Below are positions 37,304-45,974 of a stretch of 64,000 nucleotides of DNA, one piece after another (the stretch's first letter is position 1; each line of letters opens with the position of its first letter). Origin of the DNA: Comamonas terrae. Lineage in GTDB: Bacteria > Pseudomonadota > Gammaproteobacteria > Burkholderiales > Burkholderiaceae_C. Made by a program: the position numbers and the translations under genes. The stretch covers positions 1-64,000 of the forward strand of contig NZ_BCNT01000019.1 of NCBI RefSeq assembly GCF_001544075.1, written 5' to 3'. The notes under the pieces were generated by a model. It worked only from the letters and a program-made list of their open reading frames with translations. It searched no databases and was not told the DNA's origin.

Positions 37304-39045
37304 AGGGCCGGCTCCTCCACCGGGTTGGCCACGATCAGCGGCTTGACTTCCATATCGGGCTGCACGCCCATCAGGCGCAGCGTCTGCTGCACCACATCGC
37401 TGAACACGGGCGCGGCCACCGTGCCGCCGTAGATGCTGAGCTGGGGTTCGTCCACCATCACGGCGACGATGATGCGCGGGTTCTCGATCGGCGCCATGCC
37501 CGTGAACCAGGCGCGGTACTTGCCGGCCGCATAGCCCTTGCCCTGCTGCTTGCGCGCCGTGCCGGACTTGCCGCCCACCGAGTAGCCCACGGTCTGGGCC
37601 TTCTGGCCAGTGCCGCCCGGGCCGGCGGCCATGGCCAGCATCTTGCGCACCTCGTCGGCCGTGCGCGGCGAGAACACGGGCACGCCGATGGGCGCCTCGT
37701 TGATGCGCAGCATGGTGGCCGGAATCACGCGGCCGCCGTTGGCGAACGTGGTGTAGCTGCGCGCCATCTGCAGCAGGCTGGCCGACAGGCCGTAGCCGTA
37801 GCTCATGGTGGCCTGCTCCACGGGACGCCAGGTCTTGTAGGGCCGCAGGCGGCCGCTGGCCGCGCCGGGGAAGGCAATCTGCGGCTTCTGGCCGAAGCCC
37901 ACGGCCGAGTAGGTCTCCCACATGCTTTGCGCGCTCAGCTGCTGGGAGATCTTGGTCGTGCCCACGTTGCTGGACTTCTGGATCACGCCGGCCACGGTCA
38001 GCACGCCGTAGTTGTGGGTGTCCGAGATCGTCGAGCCGGTCACGTTGATGCGGCCCGGCGTCGTGTCGACGATGGTCGTTGGCTTGAACTTGCCCGTCTC
38101 CAGCGCCAGGGCGATGGTGATGGGCTTCATGGTCGAGCCGGGCTCGAAGGTGTCGGTGATGGCGCGGTTGCGCAGCTGCTCGCCGGTCAGGTTCTTGCGG
38201 TGCCCGGGGTCGTAGGTCGGATAGTTGGCCAGCGCCAGCAGCTCGCCCGTATGGGCGTCCATGACCACCACGCTGCCCGCCTTGGCCTTCTGGGCCAGCA
38301 CCTGCTCCTTGAGCTTCTGGAAAGCGTAGTACTGGACCTTGCTGTCGATCGACAGCTGGATGTCCTGGCCGTCCTGCGGCGGCACCTCCTCGCCCACGCC
38401 CTCGACCACGCGGCCCAGGCGGTCCTTGATCACGCGGCGCGAGCCGGGCTTGCCCGCCAGCTCCTTGTCGAAGGCCAGCTCCATGCCCTCCTGGCCATGG
38501 TCTTCCACATTGGTGAAGCCCACGACATGGGCCGCAGCCTCGCCTTCCGGGTACTGGCGCTTGTATTCCTTGCGGTTGTAGATGCCCTTGACATTGAGAG
38601 CCAGGATCTTCTGGCCCACATCCCAGTCGAGCTGGCGCTTGATCCAGACGAAAGTCTTGTCCTCGTCGGCCAGCTTCTTCTGCAGCGTGGCCAGCGGCAT
38701 GTCCATGAGCTGGGCCATGGTCTTGAGCTTGGCCTGCACCTCGGGGTCGTTGTGGTCCACGTCCTCCGGGATCGCCCAGATGCTGGCGGCCGGCACGCTC
38801 GATGCCAGGATCAGGCCGTTGCGGTCCAGCAGGCGGCCGCGGTTGGCCGGCAGCTCCAGCGTGCGCGCAAAGCGCACCAGGCCCTGGCGCTTGAAGAAGT
38901 CGTTGCCGAACACCTGCACATAGGCCGCGCGCGCGCCCAGGCCCAGAAAGCCCAGGCCCAGCATGGCCACGATCATCTTGCTGCGCCACAGCGGCGTCTT
39001 GGACGCCAGCAGGGGACTGGAGGTATAGAGCACGCTGCGCGTCAT
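37300..39045 (-). CDS. ftsI: peptidoglycan D,D-transpeptidase FtsI (PBP3)
   Basis: The 581-aa class B penicillin-binding protein starts MTRSVLYTSSPLLASKT. One membrane anchor lies near residues 23-44, then the dimerisation domain. The transpeptidase domain has the nucleophile motif STMK (in FEPGSTMKPI), SSN (QKSSNVGTT) and KSGT (GGKSGTARK). It crosslinks septal peptidoglycan with FtsW. It overlaps ftsL and murE by 4 bases each. Confidence 0.98.
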   Translation of the reverse strand: MTRSVLYTSSPLLASKTPLWRSKMIVAMLGLGFLGLGARAAYVQVFGNDFFKRQGLVRFARTLELPANRGRLLDRNGLILASSVPAASIWAIPEDVDHNDPEVQAKLKTMAQLMDMPLATLQKKLADEDKTFVWIKRQLDWDVGQKILALNVKGIYNRKEYKRQYPEGEAAAHVVGFTNVEDHGQEGMELAFDKELAGKPGSRRVIKDRLGRVVEGVGEEVPPQDGQDIQLSIDSKVQYYAFQKLKEQVLAQKAKAGSVVVMDAHTGELLALANYPTYDPGHRKNLTGEQLRNRAITDTFEPGSTMKPITIALALETGKFKPTTIVDTTPGRINVTGSTISDTHNYGVLTVAGVIQKSSNVGTTKISQQLSAQSMWETYSAVGFGQKPQIAFPGAASGRLRPYKTWRPVEQATMSYGYGLSASLLQMARSYTTFANGGRVIPATMLRINEAPIGVPVFSPRTADEVRKMLAMAAGPGGTGQKAQTVGYSVGGKSGTARKQQGKGYAAGKYRAWFTGMAPIENPRIIVAVMVDEPQLSIYGGTVAAPVFSDVVQQTLRLMGVQPDMEVKPLIVANPVEEPAL

Positions 39046-39329
39046 CGGGCCGCTCCTGCCGTGCCGGATCCGTCCTGCACATACTGCGTGATGGCAGGCG
39101 TGGCCGATTTCATCTGCAGGCGCTCGCGCGCCAGTGTCTCGATGCGCTGCGGCGTGGCCTGGGCGCGCTTTTCCACCTGCAGGCGCTGCTGGTCCGTGGC
39201 CAATTGGCGTGCCTGGGCCTCGGCGCGGTCCAGCTCGGTGAAGAGCTTGCGCGACTCGTACTGGGTGTGCACCAGAAAAATGGCACTGGCCATGACCGCC
39301 AGCAGCAGCAGCAGATTCAGGCGCAGCAT
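39042..39329 (-). CDS. ftsL: cell division protein FtsL
   Basis: The 95-aa bitopic protein starts MLRLNLLLLLAVMASAIFLV, with the membrane segment at once. The periplasmic part is a coiled coil (ESRKLFTELDRAEAQARQLA). FtsL acts with FtsB and FtsQ to activate FtsWI. It begins 43 bases after rsmH and overlaps ftsI by 4 bases. Assignment rests on position plus topology. Confidence 0.93.
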   Translation of the reverse strand: MLRLNLLLLLAVMASAIFLVHTQYESRKLFTELDRAEAQARQLATDQQRLQVEKRAQATPQRIETLARERLQMKSATPAITQYVQDGSGTAGAAR

Positions 39330-39372
39330 GGCATGCCCTCCTCTTCGCTGCCGGGAATCAGCGTGCGGCGCC

Positions 39373-40308
39373 TCATGCGGGCGTCTCCGTGCGTTCGGCC
39401 ACACGCATCACGGCAGAGCGCGAGCGGGGATTGCTCGCCACCTCGGCCTCGCCGGGCTTGATGCGGCCCAGCGCCTTCAGCCGCATGGGCTGGGGCGGTG
39501 CGAAAGGCATGCGGCGGTCGTAGACCTCCTTGGAGTGCTTGGCGATGAACTGCTTGACGATGCGGTCTTCCAGCGAATGGAAGCTGATCACGACCAGGCG
39601 CCCGCCCGGCGCCAGCACGCGCAGGCTGGCCTCTAGCGCCTGCTCGAGCTCTTGAAGCTCGGCATTGATGAAAATCCGAAGAGCCTGGAAGGTGCGTGTT
39701 GCCGGATTCTGCCCAGCCTCACGGGTCTTGACCGCGCCAGCCACGAGTTCGGCCAGCTCGGCCGTTGTGCGAAGTGGCCCCTGGGCCTCGCGCCGAGCAA
39801 CAATCGCCTTTGCAATGGGGCCAGCAAACCGTTCTTCACCGTAGTCACGTATCACCTCCGCAATCTGCTGCATCTCCGCCTCGGCCAGCCACTCGGCCAC
39901 GCTTTGGCCGCGCGTGGTGTCCATGCGCATGTCGAGCGGACCGTCAAAACGGAAGCTGAAGCCCCGGTCCGGGTTGTCGATCTGGGGCGAGCTCACGCCC
40001 AGATCCATCAGCACGCCCTGGACGCTGCCTTCGGGCAGTTCGTCCAGATGGCAAAAGCCTTCATGCCTAATCGAAAAACGCGCATCGGTGATGCGCGCCG
40101 CTTCTGCGATGGCGTCCGGATCCTTGTCGAACGCCTGCAACCGCCCTTGCGGCCCCAGCCTCTGCAATATGAGCCGGGAATGCCCTCCGCGGCCGAAGGT
40201 TGCATCCACCCACTGCCCCGACGGCTGCGCGCCGGCGCCGCCCAGCAGCGCGTCCACGGCTTCGTCGAGCAATACGGTGATATGTTGCAACGGCTGGTTC
40301 ACAGGCAC
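39373..40308 (-). CDS. rsmH: 16S rRNA (cytosine1402-N4)-methyltransferase
   Basis: The 311-aa SAM enzyme starts [21 protein letters not shown]. Motifs are [48 protein letters not shown], and [16 protein letters not shown]. It methylates C1402 of 16S rRNA with RsmI. The stretch from about 39650 to 39880 uses noticeably more A/T-ending codons than the rest of the gene. Confidence 0.97.
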   Translation of the reverse strand: MPVNQPLQHITVLLDEAVDALLGGAGAQPSGQWVDATFGRGGHSRLILQRLGPQGRLQAFDKDPDAIAEAARITDARFSIRHEGFCHLDELPEGSVQGVLMDLGVSSPQIDNPDRGFSFRFDGPLDMRMDTTRGQSVAEWLAEAEMQQIAEVIRDYGEERFAGPIAKAIVARREAQGPLRTTAELAELVAGAVKTREAGQNPATRTFQALRIFINAELQELEQALEASLRVLAPGGRLVVISFHSLEDRIVKQFIAKHSKEVYDRRMPFAPPQPMRLKALGRIKPGEAEVASNPRSRSAVMRVAERTETPA

Positions 40309-40316
40309 GTCTCTTC

Positions 40317-40745
40317 CTAAAAAACAAAATCCTGGAAAGCCGCAGGCATCTCCTGCTGCATGGCTTCCGCTTCGCGTGCTTCATAAGTGGCCTTGTCCCA
40401 CAGCTCGAAATGGTTGCCCATGCCGAGTAGCACCACTTCCTTGGTCAGACCTGCAGCCTCGCGCAATTCAGGGGACACCAGCAGACGCCCGGTCGCGTCC
40501 ATCTCCGCATCCATGGCATTGCCCAGAAAAATCCGCTTCCACCACTGGGCGTTCATGGGCATCTGCGCGATGCGCTCACGGAACTGCAGCCATTCGGGGC
40601 GGGGAAACAGCATCAGGCAACCGTGGGGGTGTTTGGTGAAAGTGACCTGGCCTTCGGCCATGGCCATGAGGGCGTCACGATGCCGGGTCGGCACAGAAAG
40701 CCGCCCCTTCCCATCGAGATTCAGCGAAGACGCCCCTTGAAACAC
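40317..40745 (-). CDS. mraZ: transcriptional regulator MraZ
   Basis: The 142-aa protein starts at GTG, giving [19 protein letters not shown], which aligns with the family start; the Met 11 codons upstream is less likely. Two AbrB-like SpoVT motifs are seen ([14 protein letters not shown] and [14 protein letters not shown]). MraZ binds repeated boxes before its own gene and tunes dcw expression. It is the first gene of the cluster, 8 bases before rsmH. Confidence 0.95.
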   Translation of the reverse strand: MFQGASSLNLDGKGRLSVPTRHRDALMAMAEGQVTFTKHPHGCLMLFPRPEWLQFRERIAQMPMNAQWWKRIFLGNAMDAEMDATGRLLVSPELREAAGLTKEVVLLGMGNHFELWDKATYEAREAEAMQQEMPAAFQDFVF

Positions 40746-40801
40746 GGTCAGCCACCCCGGTCGATTGGAGCCATACACGCTCGACCACCGAGATCGTGAA
40801 G

Positions 40802-40836
40802 GCAGTTTTCACCACTTAATTGCACTTTTTTGCACT
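40802..40836 (-). promoter_or_regulatory. MraZ operator: four 5-base repeats on a 10-base pitch
   Basis: On the minus strand the order is AGTGC-N5-AGTGC-N5-AGTGG-N5-ACTGC, ending 57 bases before the mraZ start. Direct 5-base repeats separated by 5 bases are the known MraZ box layout. The dcw promoter should overlap it. Confidence 0.8.
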
Positions 40837-41056
40837 GTAGCAGCAATTCTAGGCGACTCCAAACCCGCCGGGACAATTATTTGCAATGAAATCAACGACT
40901 TAGACGCCACGCAGTCAGGCAGCCGTCAAAAAAACCCTTCCCCCACAAGCACTTAGCAGAACCTGTGCATGTGGTCTCTCAATAGAAAGACTCAATTGCA
41001 ACGATTCACTTCACCTTGGGCGGGTTAGACATGCAGCGCTTTTTCTACAAACGCAA
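40837..41056. other. intergenic between mraZ and hslU
   Basis: This is the left part of a 356-base gap. It is rather AT-rich near 40830-40990 and should hold the start of the dcw promoter region on the minus strand. No gene is seen. Confidence 0.5.
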
Positions 41057-41078
41057 ACTGCCCGCCAAGGCGGGCAGT
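41057..41078 (-). terminator. hslU terminator-like hairpin
   Basis: Perfect 10-base arms ACTGCCCGCC and GGCGGGCAGT pair around AA or TT, 23 bases after the hslU stop. The T tract after it is short (TTTGCGTTTG). Confidence 0.65.
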
Positions 41079-41101
41079 CCGGTCCGGGCCAGAGGCCGGA
41101 A

Positions 41102-42421
41102 TCAGAGGATGAAGCGCGACAGGTCCTCGTCCTGGCTCAGCATCTGCAGGCGCTGGTCGACATAGGCTGCGTCTATCGTCACGGTCTGGCCGGCAAGTTT
41201 GGCCGCGTCGAAGCTGACTTCGTCGAGCAGGCGCTCCATGACAGTGGACAGGCGGCGCGCGCCGATGTTTTCGGTGCGCTCGTTCACCTCGAAGGCAATC
41301 GTCGCCAGCCGCGTGATGCCCTCGGGCGTGAACTCCAGCGTCACGCCTTCGGTAGCCAGCAGCGCCTGGTACTGCTTGACCAGGGAGGCGTGAGTCTGCA
41401 TCAGAATCGCCTCGAAGTCCTGGACCGACAGGGAATCCAGTTCCACGCGAATGGGAAAGCGCCCCTGCAGCTCGGGAATCAGGTCGCTGGGCTTGGACAG
41501 ATGGAAGGCACCCGAAGCGATGAACAGGATGTGATCGGTCTTGACCACGCCGTACTTCGTGGAAACGCTGGTGCCCTCCACCAGCGGCAGCAGGTCGCGC
41601 TGCACGCCCTGGCGCGAGACGTCGGAGCCGCTGGTCTCCTGGCGCGTGGCCACCTTGTCGATCTCGTCGATGAAGACGATGCCGTTCTGCTCGGCATTGA
41701 CGATGGCGCGGTTCCTGACATCTTCCTCGTTGACCATCTTGGCCGCTTCCTCGTCGGTCAGCAGCTTCAGCGCCTCGGCAATCCTGAGCTTGCGCGTCTT
41801 GCGCTTTTCCTGGCCCAGCTGGCTGAACATGCCGCGCAGCTGCTCGGCCATCTCCTCCATGCCCTGCGGGCCCATGATCTGCACCTGGGGCGGCTGCTCG
41901 GCGACGTCGATCTCGATTTCCTTGTCGTCGAGCTGGCCCTCGCGCAGTTTCTTGCGAAAGACCTGGCGCGCCGTGCTGTCGGCCGCCACCTCGCCGGTAC
42001 GCGCCTGGGGAATCAGCACGTCGAGGATGCGTTCCTCGGCCGCGTCCTCGGCGCGGGCACGCATTTTCTTCATGTCGGATTCGCGCGTCTGCTTGACGGC
42101 CACCTCGGCCAGGTCGCGGATGATCGCATCCACGTCCTTGCCCACATAGCCGACTTCGGTGAACTTGGTGGCTTCCACCTTGATGAAGGGCGCATCGGCA
42201 AGCTTTGCCAGGCGGCGCGCGATCTCGGTCTTGCCCACGCCCGTGGGGCCGATCATCAGAATGTTCTTGGGCGTGATTTCCTGGCGCAGGCCATCGGCCA
42301 CCTGCTGGCGGCGCCAGCGGTTGCGCAGCGCGATGGCCACGGCGCGCTTGGCGCCGCCCTGGCCGACGATGTGGTTGTCCAGCTCGGAGACGATCTCCTG
42401 GGGAGTCATGGCAGACGACAT
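41102..42421 (-). CDS. hslU: HslU ATPase subunit of HslVU protease
   Basis: The 439-aa AAA+ unfoldase starts [21 protein letters not shown]. Walker A is [15 protein letters not shown], the pore loop is VGYVGKD, and Walker B is [10 protein letters not shown]. The C-terminal tail (LSRFIL) inserts into HslV. It unfolds proteins for the HslV peptidase. The gap to hslV contains a copy of the dispersed repeat. Confidence 0.98.
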   Translation of the reverse strand: MSSAMTPQEIVSELDNHIVGQGGAKRAVAIALRNRWRRQQVADGLRQEITPKNILMIGPTGVGKTEIARRLAKLADAPFIKVEATKFTEVGYVGKDVDAIIRDLAEVAVKQTRESDMKKMRARAEDAAEERILDVLIPQARTGEVAADSTARQVFRKKLREGQLDDKEIEIDVAEQPPQVQIMGPQGMEEMAEQLRGMFSQLGQEKRKTRKLRIAEALKLLTDEEAAKMVNEEDVRNRAIVNAEQNGIVFIDEIDKVATRQETSGSDVSRQGVQRDLLPLVEGTSVSTKYGVVKTDHILFIASGAFHLSKPSDLIPELQGRFPIRVELDSLSVQDFEAILMQTHASLVKQYQALLATEGVTLEFTPEGITRLATIAFEVNERTENIGARRLSTVMERLLDEVSFDAAKLAGQTVTIDAAYVDQRLQMLSQDEDLSRFIL

Positions 42422-42433
42422 GGAAAATACTCG

Positions 42434-42482
42434 ATCAAATAAGCCTCTGACGCTTTGCAGGCAAGCGAAAGCAGCTATGAAT
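42434..42482 (-). repeat. 50-base dispersed repeat between hslV and hslU
   Basis: On the minus strand: TTCATAGCTGCTTTCGCT, a 7-base centre, AAAGCGTCAGAGGCTTATTT. The layout is the same as 19162-19217 and 60342-60390. It lies in the transcript between two genes of one operon. Confidence 0.75.
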
Positions 42483-42499
42483 TCAGGACTGAAAGAAGC

Positions 42500-43045
42500 T
42501 TACAGCGTCTCGATGGTGTGGTTCATGTTGGTATAGATGCACAGCTCGCCGGCAATCGCCAGCGACTTGCGCACCACCTCCTCGGCCGACAGCTCGGTGT
42601 TGTTGAGCAGCGCCTTGGCCGCCGAGTGCGCATAGGCACCGCCCGAGCCGATGGCCACGATGCCCTGCTCGGGCTCCAGCACATCGCCGTTGCCCGTGAT
42701 GATCAGCGAGGCCGTGGCATCGGCCACGGCCAGCATGGCTTCCAGGCGGCGCAGCACGCGGTCGGTGCGCCAGTCCTTGGTGAGTTCGATGGCCGCACGC
42801 GTCAGGTGGCCCTGGTGCTTTTCCAGCTTGGCCTCGAAGCGCTCGAACAGGGTGAACGCATCGGCCGTGGCGCCGGCAAAGCCGGCCAGCACCTTGCCGT
42901 GGTAGAGCTTGCGCACCTTGCGCGCCGTGCCCTTGACGACGATGTTGCCCAATGTGACCTGACCATCACCGCCGATGGCGACCTGTACGCCTTCGGGAGT
43001 CTGGCGGCGCACGCTCAAAATGGTGGTGCCGTGAAACTGTTCCAT
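42500..43045 (-). CDS. hslV: HslV peptidase subunit
   Basis: The 181-aa threonine peptidase starts [14 protein letters not shown]; the mature N-terminal Thr follows Gly in HGTT. Further blocks are [30 protein letters not shown] and [16 protein letters not shown]. It forms a double hexamer with HslU. A sigma32-like promoter lies just upstream, but its -10 ends only about 10 bases before the start, so the 5' leader would be very short. Confidence 0.97.
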   Translation of the reverse strand: MEQFHGTTILSVRRQTPEGVQVAIGGDGQVTLGNIVVKGTARKVRKLYHGKVLAGFAGATADAFTLFERFEAKLEKHQGHLTRAAIELTKDWRTDRVLRRLEAMLAVADATASLIITGNGDVLEPEQGIVAIGSGGAYAHSAAKALLNNTELSAEEVVRKSLAIAGELCIYTNMNHTIETL

Positions 43046-43054
43046 AGAACAGCC

Positions 43055-43083
43055 AGATGGGGGCCGCCCCATCCTGCCTCAAG
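43055..43083 (-). promoter_or_regulatory. sigma32-like heat-shock promoter of hslVU
   Basis: On the minus strand CTTGAGG (43083-43077), 14 bases, CCCCATCT (43062-43055). It matches the E. coli heat-shock consensus CTTGAAA-N13-15-CCCCATnT at most positions. Confidence 0.65.
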
Positions 43084-43088
43084 AGGCC

Positions 43089-43107
43089 CGGCAAATTTAA
43101 TTTGCCG
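43089..43107. promoter_or_regulatory. palindrome upstream of hslV
   Basis: Perfect palindrome CGGCAAATT-T-AATTTGCCG, immediately upstream of the sigma32-like promoter. It could be an operator or a short hairpin ending the STAS-protein transcript. Confidence 0.45.
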
Positions 43108-43151
43108 AAAGCACGGGCGCGCTCCAAAGCCGAGAAGGACGGGCAAGCACC

Positions 43152-43187
43152 GCCCTGGGGGAAGGCGCACGGCGCCCCGGGGGATCA
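43152..43187 (-). repeat. GC-rich gene-end repeat (short copy)
   Basis: On the minus strand it starts in the stop codon of the STAS gene: GATCCCCCGGGGCGCC, GTGCGCCTTCCCCC. It shares the left half of the copy at 20227. Confidence 0.5.
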
Positions 43188-44927
43188 ATCTCGCCGTGGA
43201 AGCACCTGGGCGTGTTCCTGGATGCCGATCACATTGAAGAACACCGCCACCAGCTGGTGCAGCTGGCTCAGCTGCAGCACATGGCCCAGCGACTGCATGG
43301 CCGAAGCCCAGTTCAGCACCGAGCCGGCTGCCGCGAAGTCCATGCGCACCAGATGCCTGCAGTCGATCACCACGGTCTCGCCGAGCACGGCCTTTTCCTG
43401 GATCGATGCCAGCCAGGGCAAGGCATCGCCTTCGATGACGCCCTGCAGCGCAAACTGAGGTGCCCGCTCGCGCCACAGCACATCGGGCGGCAGGGTGTCC
43501 TCGAACGCCTGCGGCGCTGCCAGCGCCAGCGCCTGCCCCTCCAGCAGGGACTGGCAGACCGGATCGCTCCAGGAAGGCGGCGACAGTTCGTAGGTCACGC
43601 AGTATTCGAGGGCTACCAGCTCGAAATCATCCGGCAGGTTCATCAGGCGCAGCACGGCCAGGCGCAGATGCCACCAGCCGCTGTCCACCTCGCCGGCCAG
43701 CGAGGGCGTGCTGCGCGCCAGCAGGTCCAGCAGCACCTGTGCCCTGCCGAAGACAAACTGGCCGGGCGCATCGGCCCACCGGTGCGCCAGGGCTTCGAGG
43801 GCCGGCACGGCTTCGGGCGCAATCGCCTCCAGCGCGCCCCAGTCCAGGCTCCAGGGCCCGGCCGTGCGCGCCTGCATCGCCTGCAGGCCGGCCACGCCCT
43901 GCACGGTCAGCTGGGCCGGCGCGCTCCAGCGCGCACACCGGGCCTCGGCCGGTGCCGTGTCCGTGGTGCGCAGCCCGCCATCTTCCAGCGGCATGGCAAA
44001 CCACTGCGGGGCCGAGCGCCCGAAGCGGCTTGCAAAATCGATGGCTGCCTGCTCGAATTCGGCCTGCCAGCCTGCGGCACGGTACAAGTCCAGCAAGGCC
44101 AGCCAGACCGGCAGCTGTGCGGGCACGTCGTGCGCGCGGCGCCGGATCAGCTCCTGCAGGCTGTCCCGGGCAAATTCGGTGTCTCCGTTGGCGAAGACAA
44201 TGGCCGGCTCCTCCAGGTCCACATCGTGCTCGAAGCGGACAAAGGACGGAGGCACCATGCCCGCCTCGGCCGGCGCGGACACTTCGGTCGGCGCGAACGC
44301 CGGTGCAAAATCGGTTTCCCCGGCCAGACCCTGCATGCCCATCAGCGCGGGCGACAGCTTGGGAGGCAGGGGGCGGGTCATGCCGAAGGCGGCGCCCATG
44401 CCCCGGGTCGCCACCTCTTCGGGCACCACATCGCTGAGCAGAGGCAGCGTGCTGCCCGGAGGAGGTGCGTGGAAGGAAGATGGCGCCGGATTGCCGCCGT
44501 CGGGCAACCGCATCGGCATGGTGGTGGCATCGGCGCTTTGCTTGCCACGCCACCACTGCTGGGACATCTGGGCCTCGATCTCGTCGATCTTGCGCAGCGT
44601 CACGGCGCGCTCGCCGGGGTGGGAGCTGCTGTGCAGACTCTGCAGAAAAGACGAAACCGGCACCGCGGGGGTGCCGGATACGGAAGCCGGGCGCGCGCTC
44701 TGGGCCAGCTGGGACTGGCGCAGCTTGCGCAGCTGGTCGAACTCGCGCTTGCGCGCAAAGTCGTTCTGGCGCTTGCGCTCCAGCATTTCCTTGAGCGCCT
44801 GCTTGCTGTACTGGCTCTCTGGCTCGTCGTCGAGAGTATCCAGATCGGACCAGTTGACCGTCGGATGGCGCACAAAGCGCACCACCTTGGAAAGCAACCG
44901 GTTCGATCGAGTCTCTTCTTTGGCCAT
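43185..44927 (-). CDS. STAS-domain protein, 580 aa
   Basis: The start is MAKEETRSNRLLSKVVRFVRHP. The N-terminal 150 residues are basic and helical (ALKEMLERKRQNDFARKREFDQ); a long Pro/Ala-rich middle follows. The C-terminal 100 residues form a STAS fold (EKAVLGETVVIDCRHLVRMDFAAAGSVLNW), the anti-anti-sigma or NTP-binding type. No phosphorylatable Ser in the usual DS(S/T) position is evident: the loop reads RMDFAAAG. The role is unknown. It follows dksA by 46 bases on the same strand, as in other Burkholderiales. Confidence 0.75.
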   Translation of the reverse strand: MAKEETRSNRLLSKVVRFVRHPTVNWSDLDTLDDEPESQYSKQALKEMLERKRQNDFARKREFDQLRKLRQSQLAQSARPASVSGTPAVPVSSFLQSLHSSSHPGERAVTLRKIDEIEAQMSQQWWRGKQSADATTMPMRLPDGGNPAPSSFHAPPPGSTLPLLSDVVPEEVATRGMGAAFGMTRPLPPKLSPALMGMQGLAGETDFAPAFAPTEVSAPAEAGMVPPSFVRFEHDVDLEEPAIVFANGDTEFARDSLQELIRRRAHDVPAQLPVWLALLDLYRAAGWQAEFEQAAIDFASRFGRSAPQWFAMPLEDGGLRTTDTAPAEARCARWSAPAQLTVQGVAGLQAMQARTAGPWSLDWGALEAIAPEAVPALEALAHRWADAPGQFVFGRAQVLLDLLARSTPSLAGEVDSGWWHLRLAVLRLMNLPDDFELVALEYCVTYELSPPSWSDPVCQSLLEGQALALAAPQAFEDTLPPDVLWRERAPQFALQGVIEGDALPWLASIQEKAVLGETVVIDCRHLVRMDFAAAGSVLNWASAMQSLGHVLQLSQLHQLVAVFFNVIGIQEHAQVLPRRD

Positions 44928-44941
44928 GGTCAGTCCACTAT

Positions 44942-44964
44942 GGCGCAGCCCCAGGGGCTGCGCC
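44942..44964. other. GC hairpin between dksA and STAS gene
   Basis: Arms GGCGCAGCCCC and GGGGCTGCGCC are separated by one base. There is no T tract, so it is more likely an mRNA stabiliser or a partial attenuator than a full terminator. Confidence 0.5.
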
Positions 44965-44973
44965 TGATGCATC

Positions 44974-45456
44974 TCAATCCCCGTACATCTTCTGCTTGAG
45001 CTCGCGGCGCTGCTGGGCTTCCAGCGACAGCGTGGCCGTGGGGCGGGCCAGCAGGCGGCCGACGCCGATGGGCTCGCCGGTCTCGTCGCAGTAGCCGTAG
45101 TCGCCGGCGTCGATGCGGGCGATGGACTGGTCGATCTTCTTGAGCAGCTTGCGCTCGCGGTCGCGCGTGCGCAGCTCCAGCGCATGCTCTTCCTCGATGG
45201 TGGCGCGGTCGGCGGGATCGGGCACCACCACGGTGTCTTCACGCAGGTTTTCCGCGGTTTCGCCCGCGTTCTCGTGCATGTCGTTCTTCAGGGCGACCAG
45301 CTTACGGCGGAAGAAAGCCAGCTGCACGTCGTTCATGTAGTCGTCGTCGGACATAGCCAGCACGTCGGCATCCGTCAGCTCCTCCACCGATTTGGTCTTC
45401 CAAGCATTGGCCAGCTTGGGATCTTTCTTCGTCGCAGCTTGCTTTGTGATGGGCAT
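44974..45456 (-). CDS. dksA: RNA polymerase-binding factor DksA, zinc-site Cys lost
   Basis: The 160-aa protein starts MPITKQAATKKDPKLANA. The coiled-coil tip carries the essential DPADRA motif. The zinc-finger region reads YCDETGEPIGVGRLLARPTA and then TLSLEAQ: of the four Cys in E. coli DksA only the first remains (C-x2-T and S-x2-A). It is therefore expected to fold without zinc, like P. aeruginosa DksA2. It acts with ppGpp on rRNA and amino acid promoters. A 518-base gap lies upstream. Confidence 0.95.
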   Translation of the reverse strand: MPITKQAATKKDPKLANAWKTKSVEELTDADVLAMSDDDYMNDVQLAFFRRKLVALKNDMHENAGETAENLREDTVVVPDPADRATIEEEHALELRTRDRERKLLKKIDQSIARIDAGDYGYCDETGEPIGVGRLLARPTATLSLEAQQRRELKQKMYGD

Positions 45457-45898
45457 AGTTTTCGTATCGCTAATAGTGTCCGGTCCAACGCCTGTGGACG
45501 AGGCCATGGATGGTACTGTCAATCGGGACTGCTGTGCGAAATGCGTTGCAGGGCGCTTGGGTATGGACAAGGCGGAACAATTCCGCCGCGCTGCAGGCGC
45601 CAGGTCCGGCGCTGCCGGGCCTGCGTCCGCCAAAGAGGTCCGGAGACTGCGAAGATGGACGGCCCACGCGGGCGCCCAGGGCCGGTATGGCGGCCTTGGC
45701 GCTCCTGGGCTTGTAGTGGCATCCAGCGCTCACGTCCTGTCTCCTCACAGCACTGTGATCAAACCAGGACCGGTCTGCTCCGGCCCTCTTTAGGGGCGGC
45801 ATTGTATCGACGCTTGCTCTCCCCTCCCGCCCGCGTTGTGCATACCCCACAAAACCACGGGTGTGCCCCATCCGGCAATTTAGTGTGCGTCAAACAAA
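45457..45898. other. long region upstream of dksA, no gene seen
   Basis: This is the major part of a 518-base gap. Several overlapping open frames on both strands have no ribosome-binding sites or family character. It should hold the dksA promoter and a long 5' leader. Confidence 0.5.
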
Positions 45899-45918
45899 AC
45901 GGCCTGCATGCAGGCCGT
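45899..45918 (-). terminator. terminator of the COG0523 GTPase gene
   Basis: Perfect 8-base arms ACGGCCTG and CAGGCCGT pair around CATG. On the minus strand TTTTGTTTG follows, 56 bases after the gene's stop. Confidence 0.8.
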
Positions 45919-45974
45919 CAGTCAGTGTCAGAAAGCGCCCCGAGCAACGCTCGCATGCTTCTTTTTTCCTGGAC

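Noticed and set aside
39597-39640. rsmH patch with GGCGCTAGAGGCC as another dispersed repeat
   Set aside because: The encoded residues ([13 protein letters not shown]) are part of the conserved RsmH core, so the match is probably chance.
45457-45898. Small genes in the long gap upstream of dksA
   Set aside because: Overlapping frames on both strands lack ribosome-binding sites, family motifs and consistent codon use.
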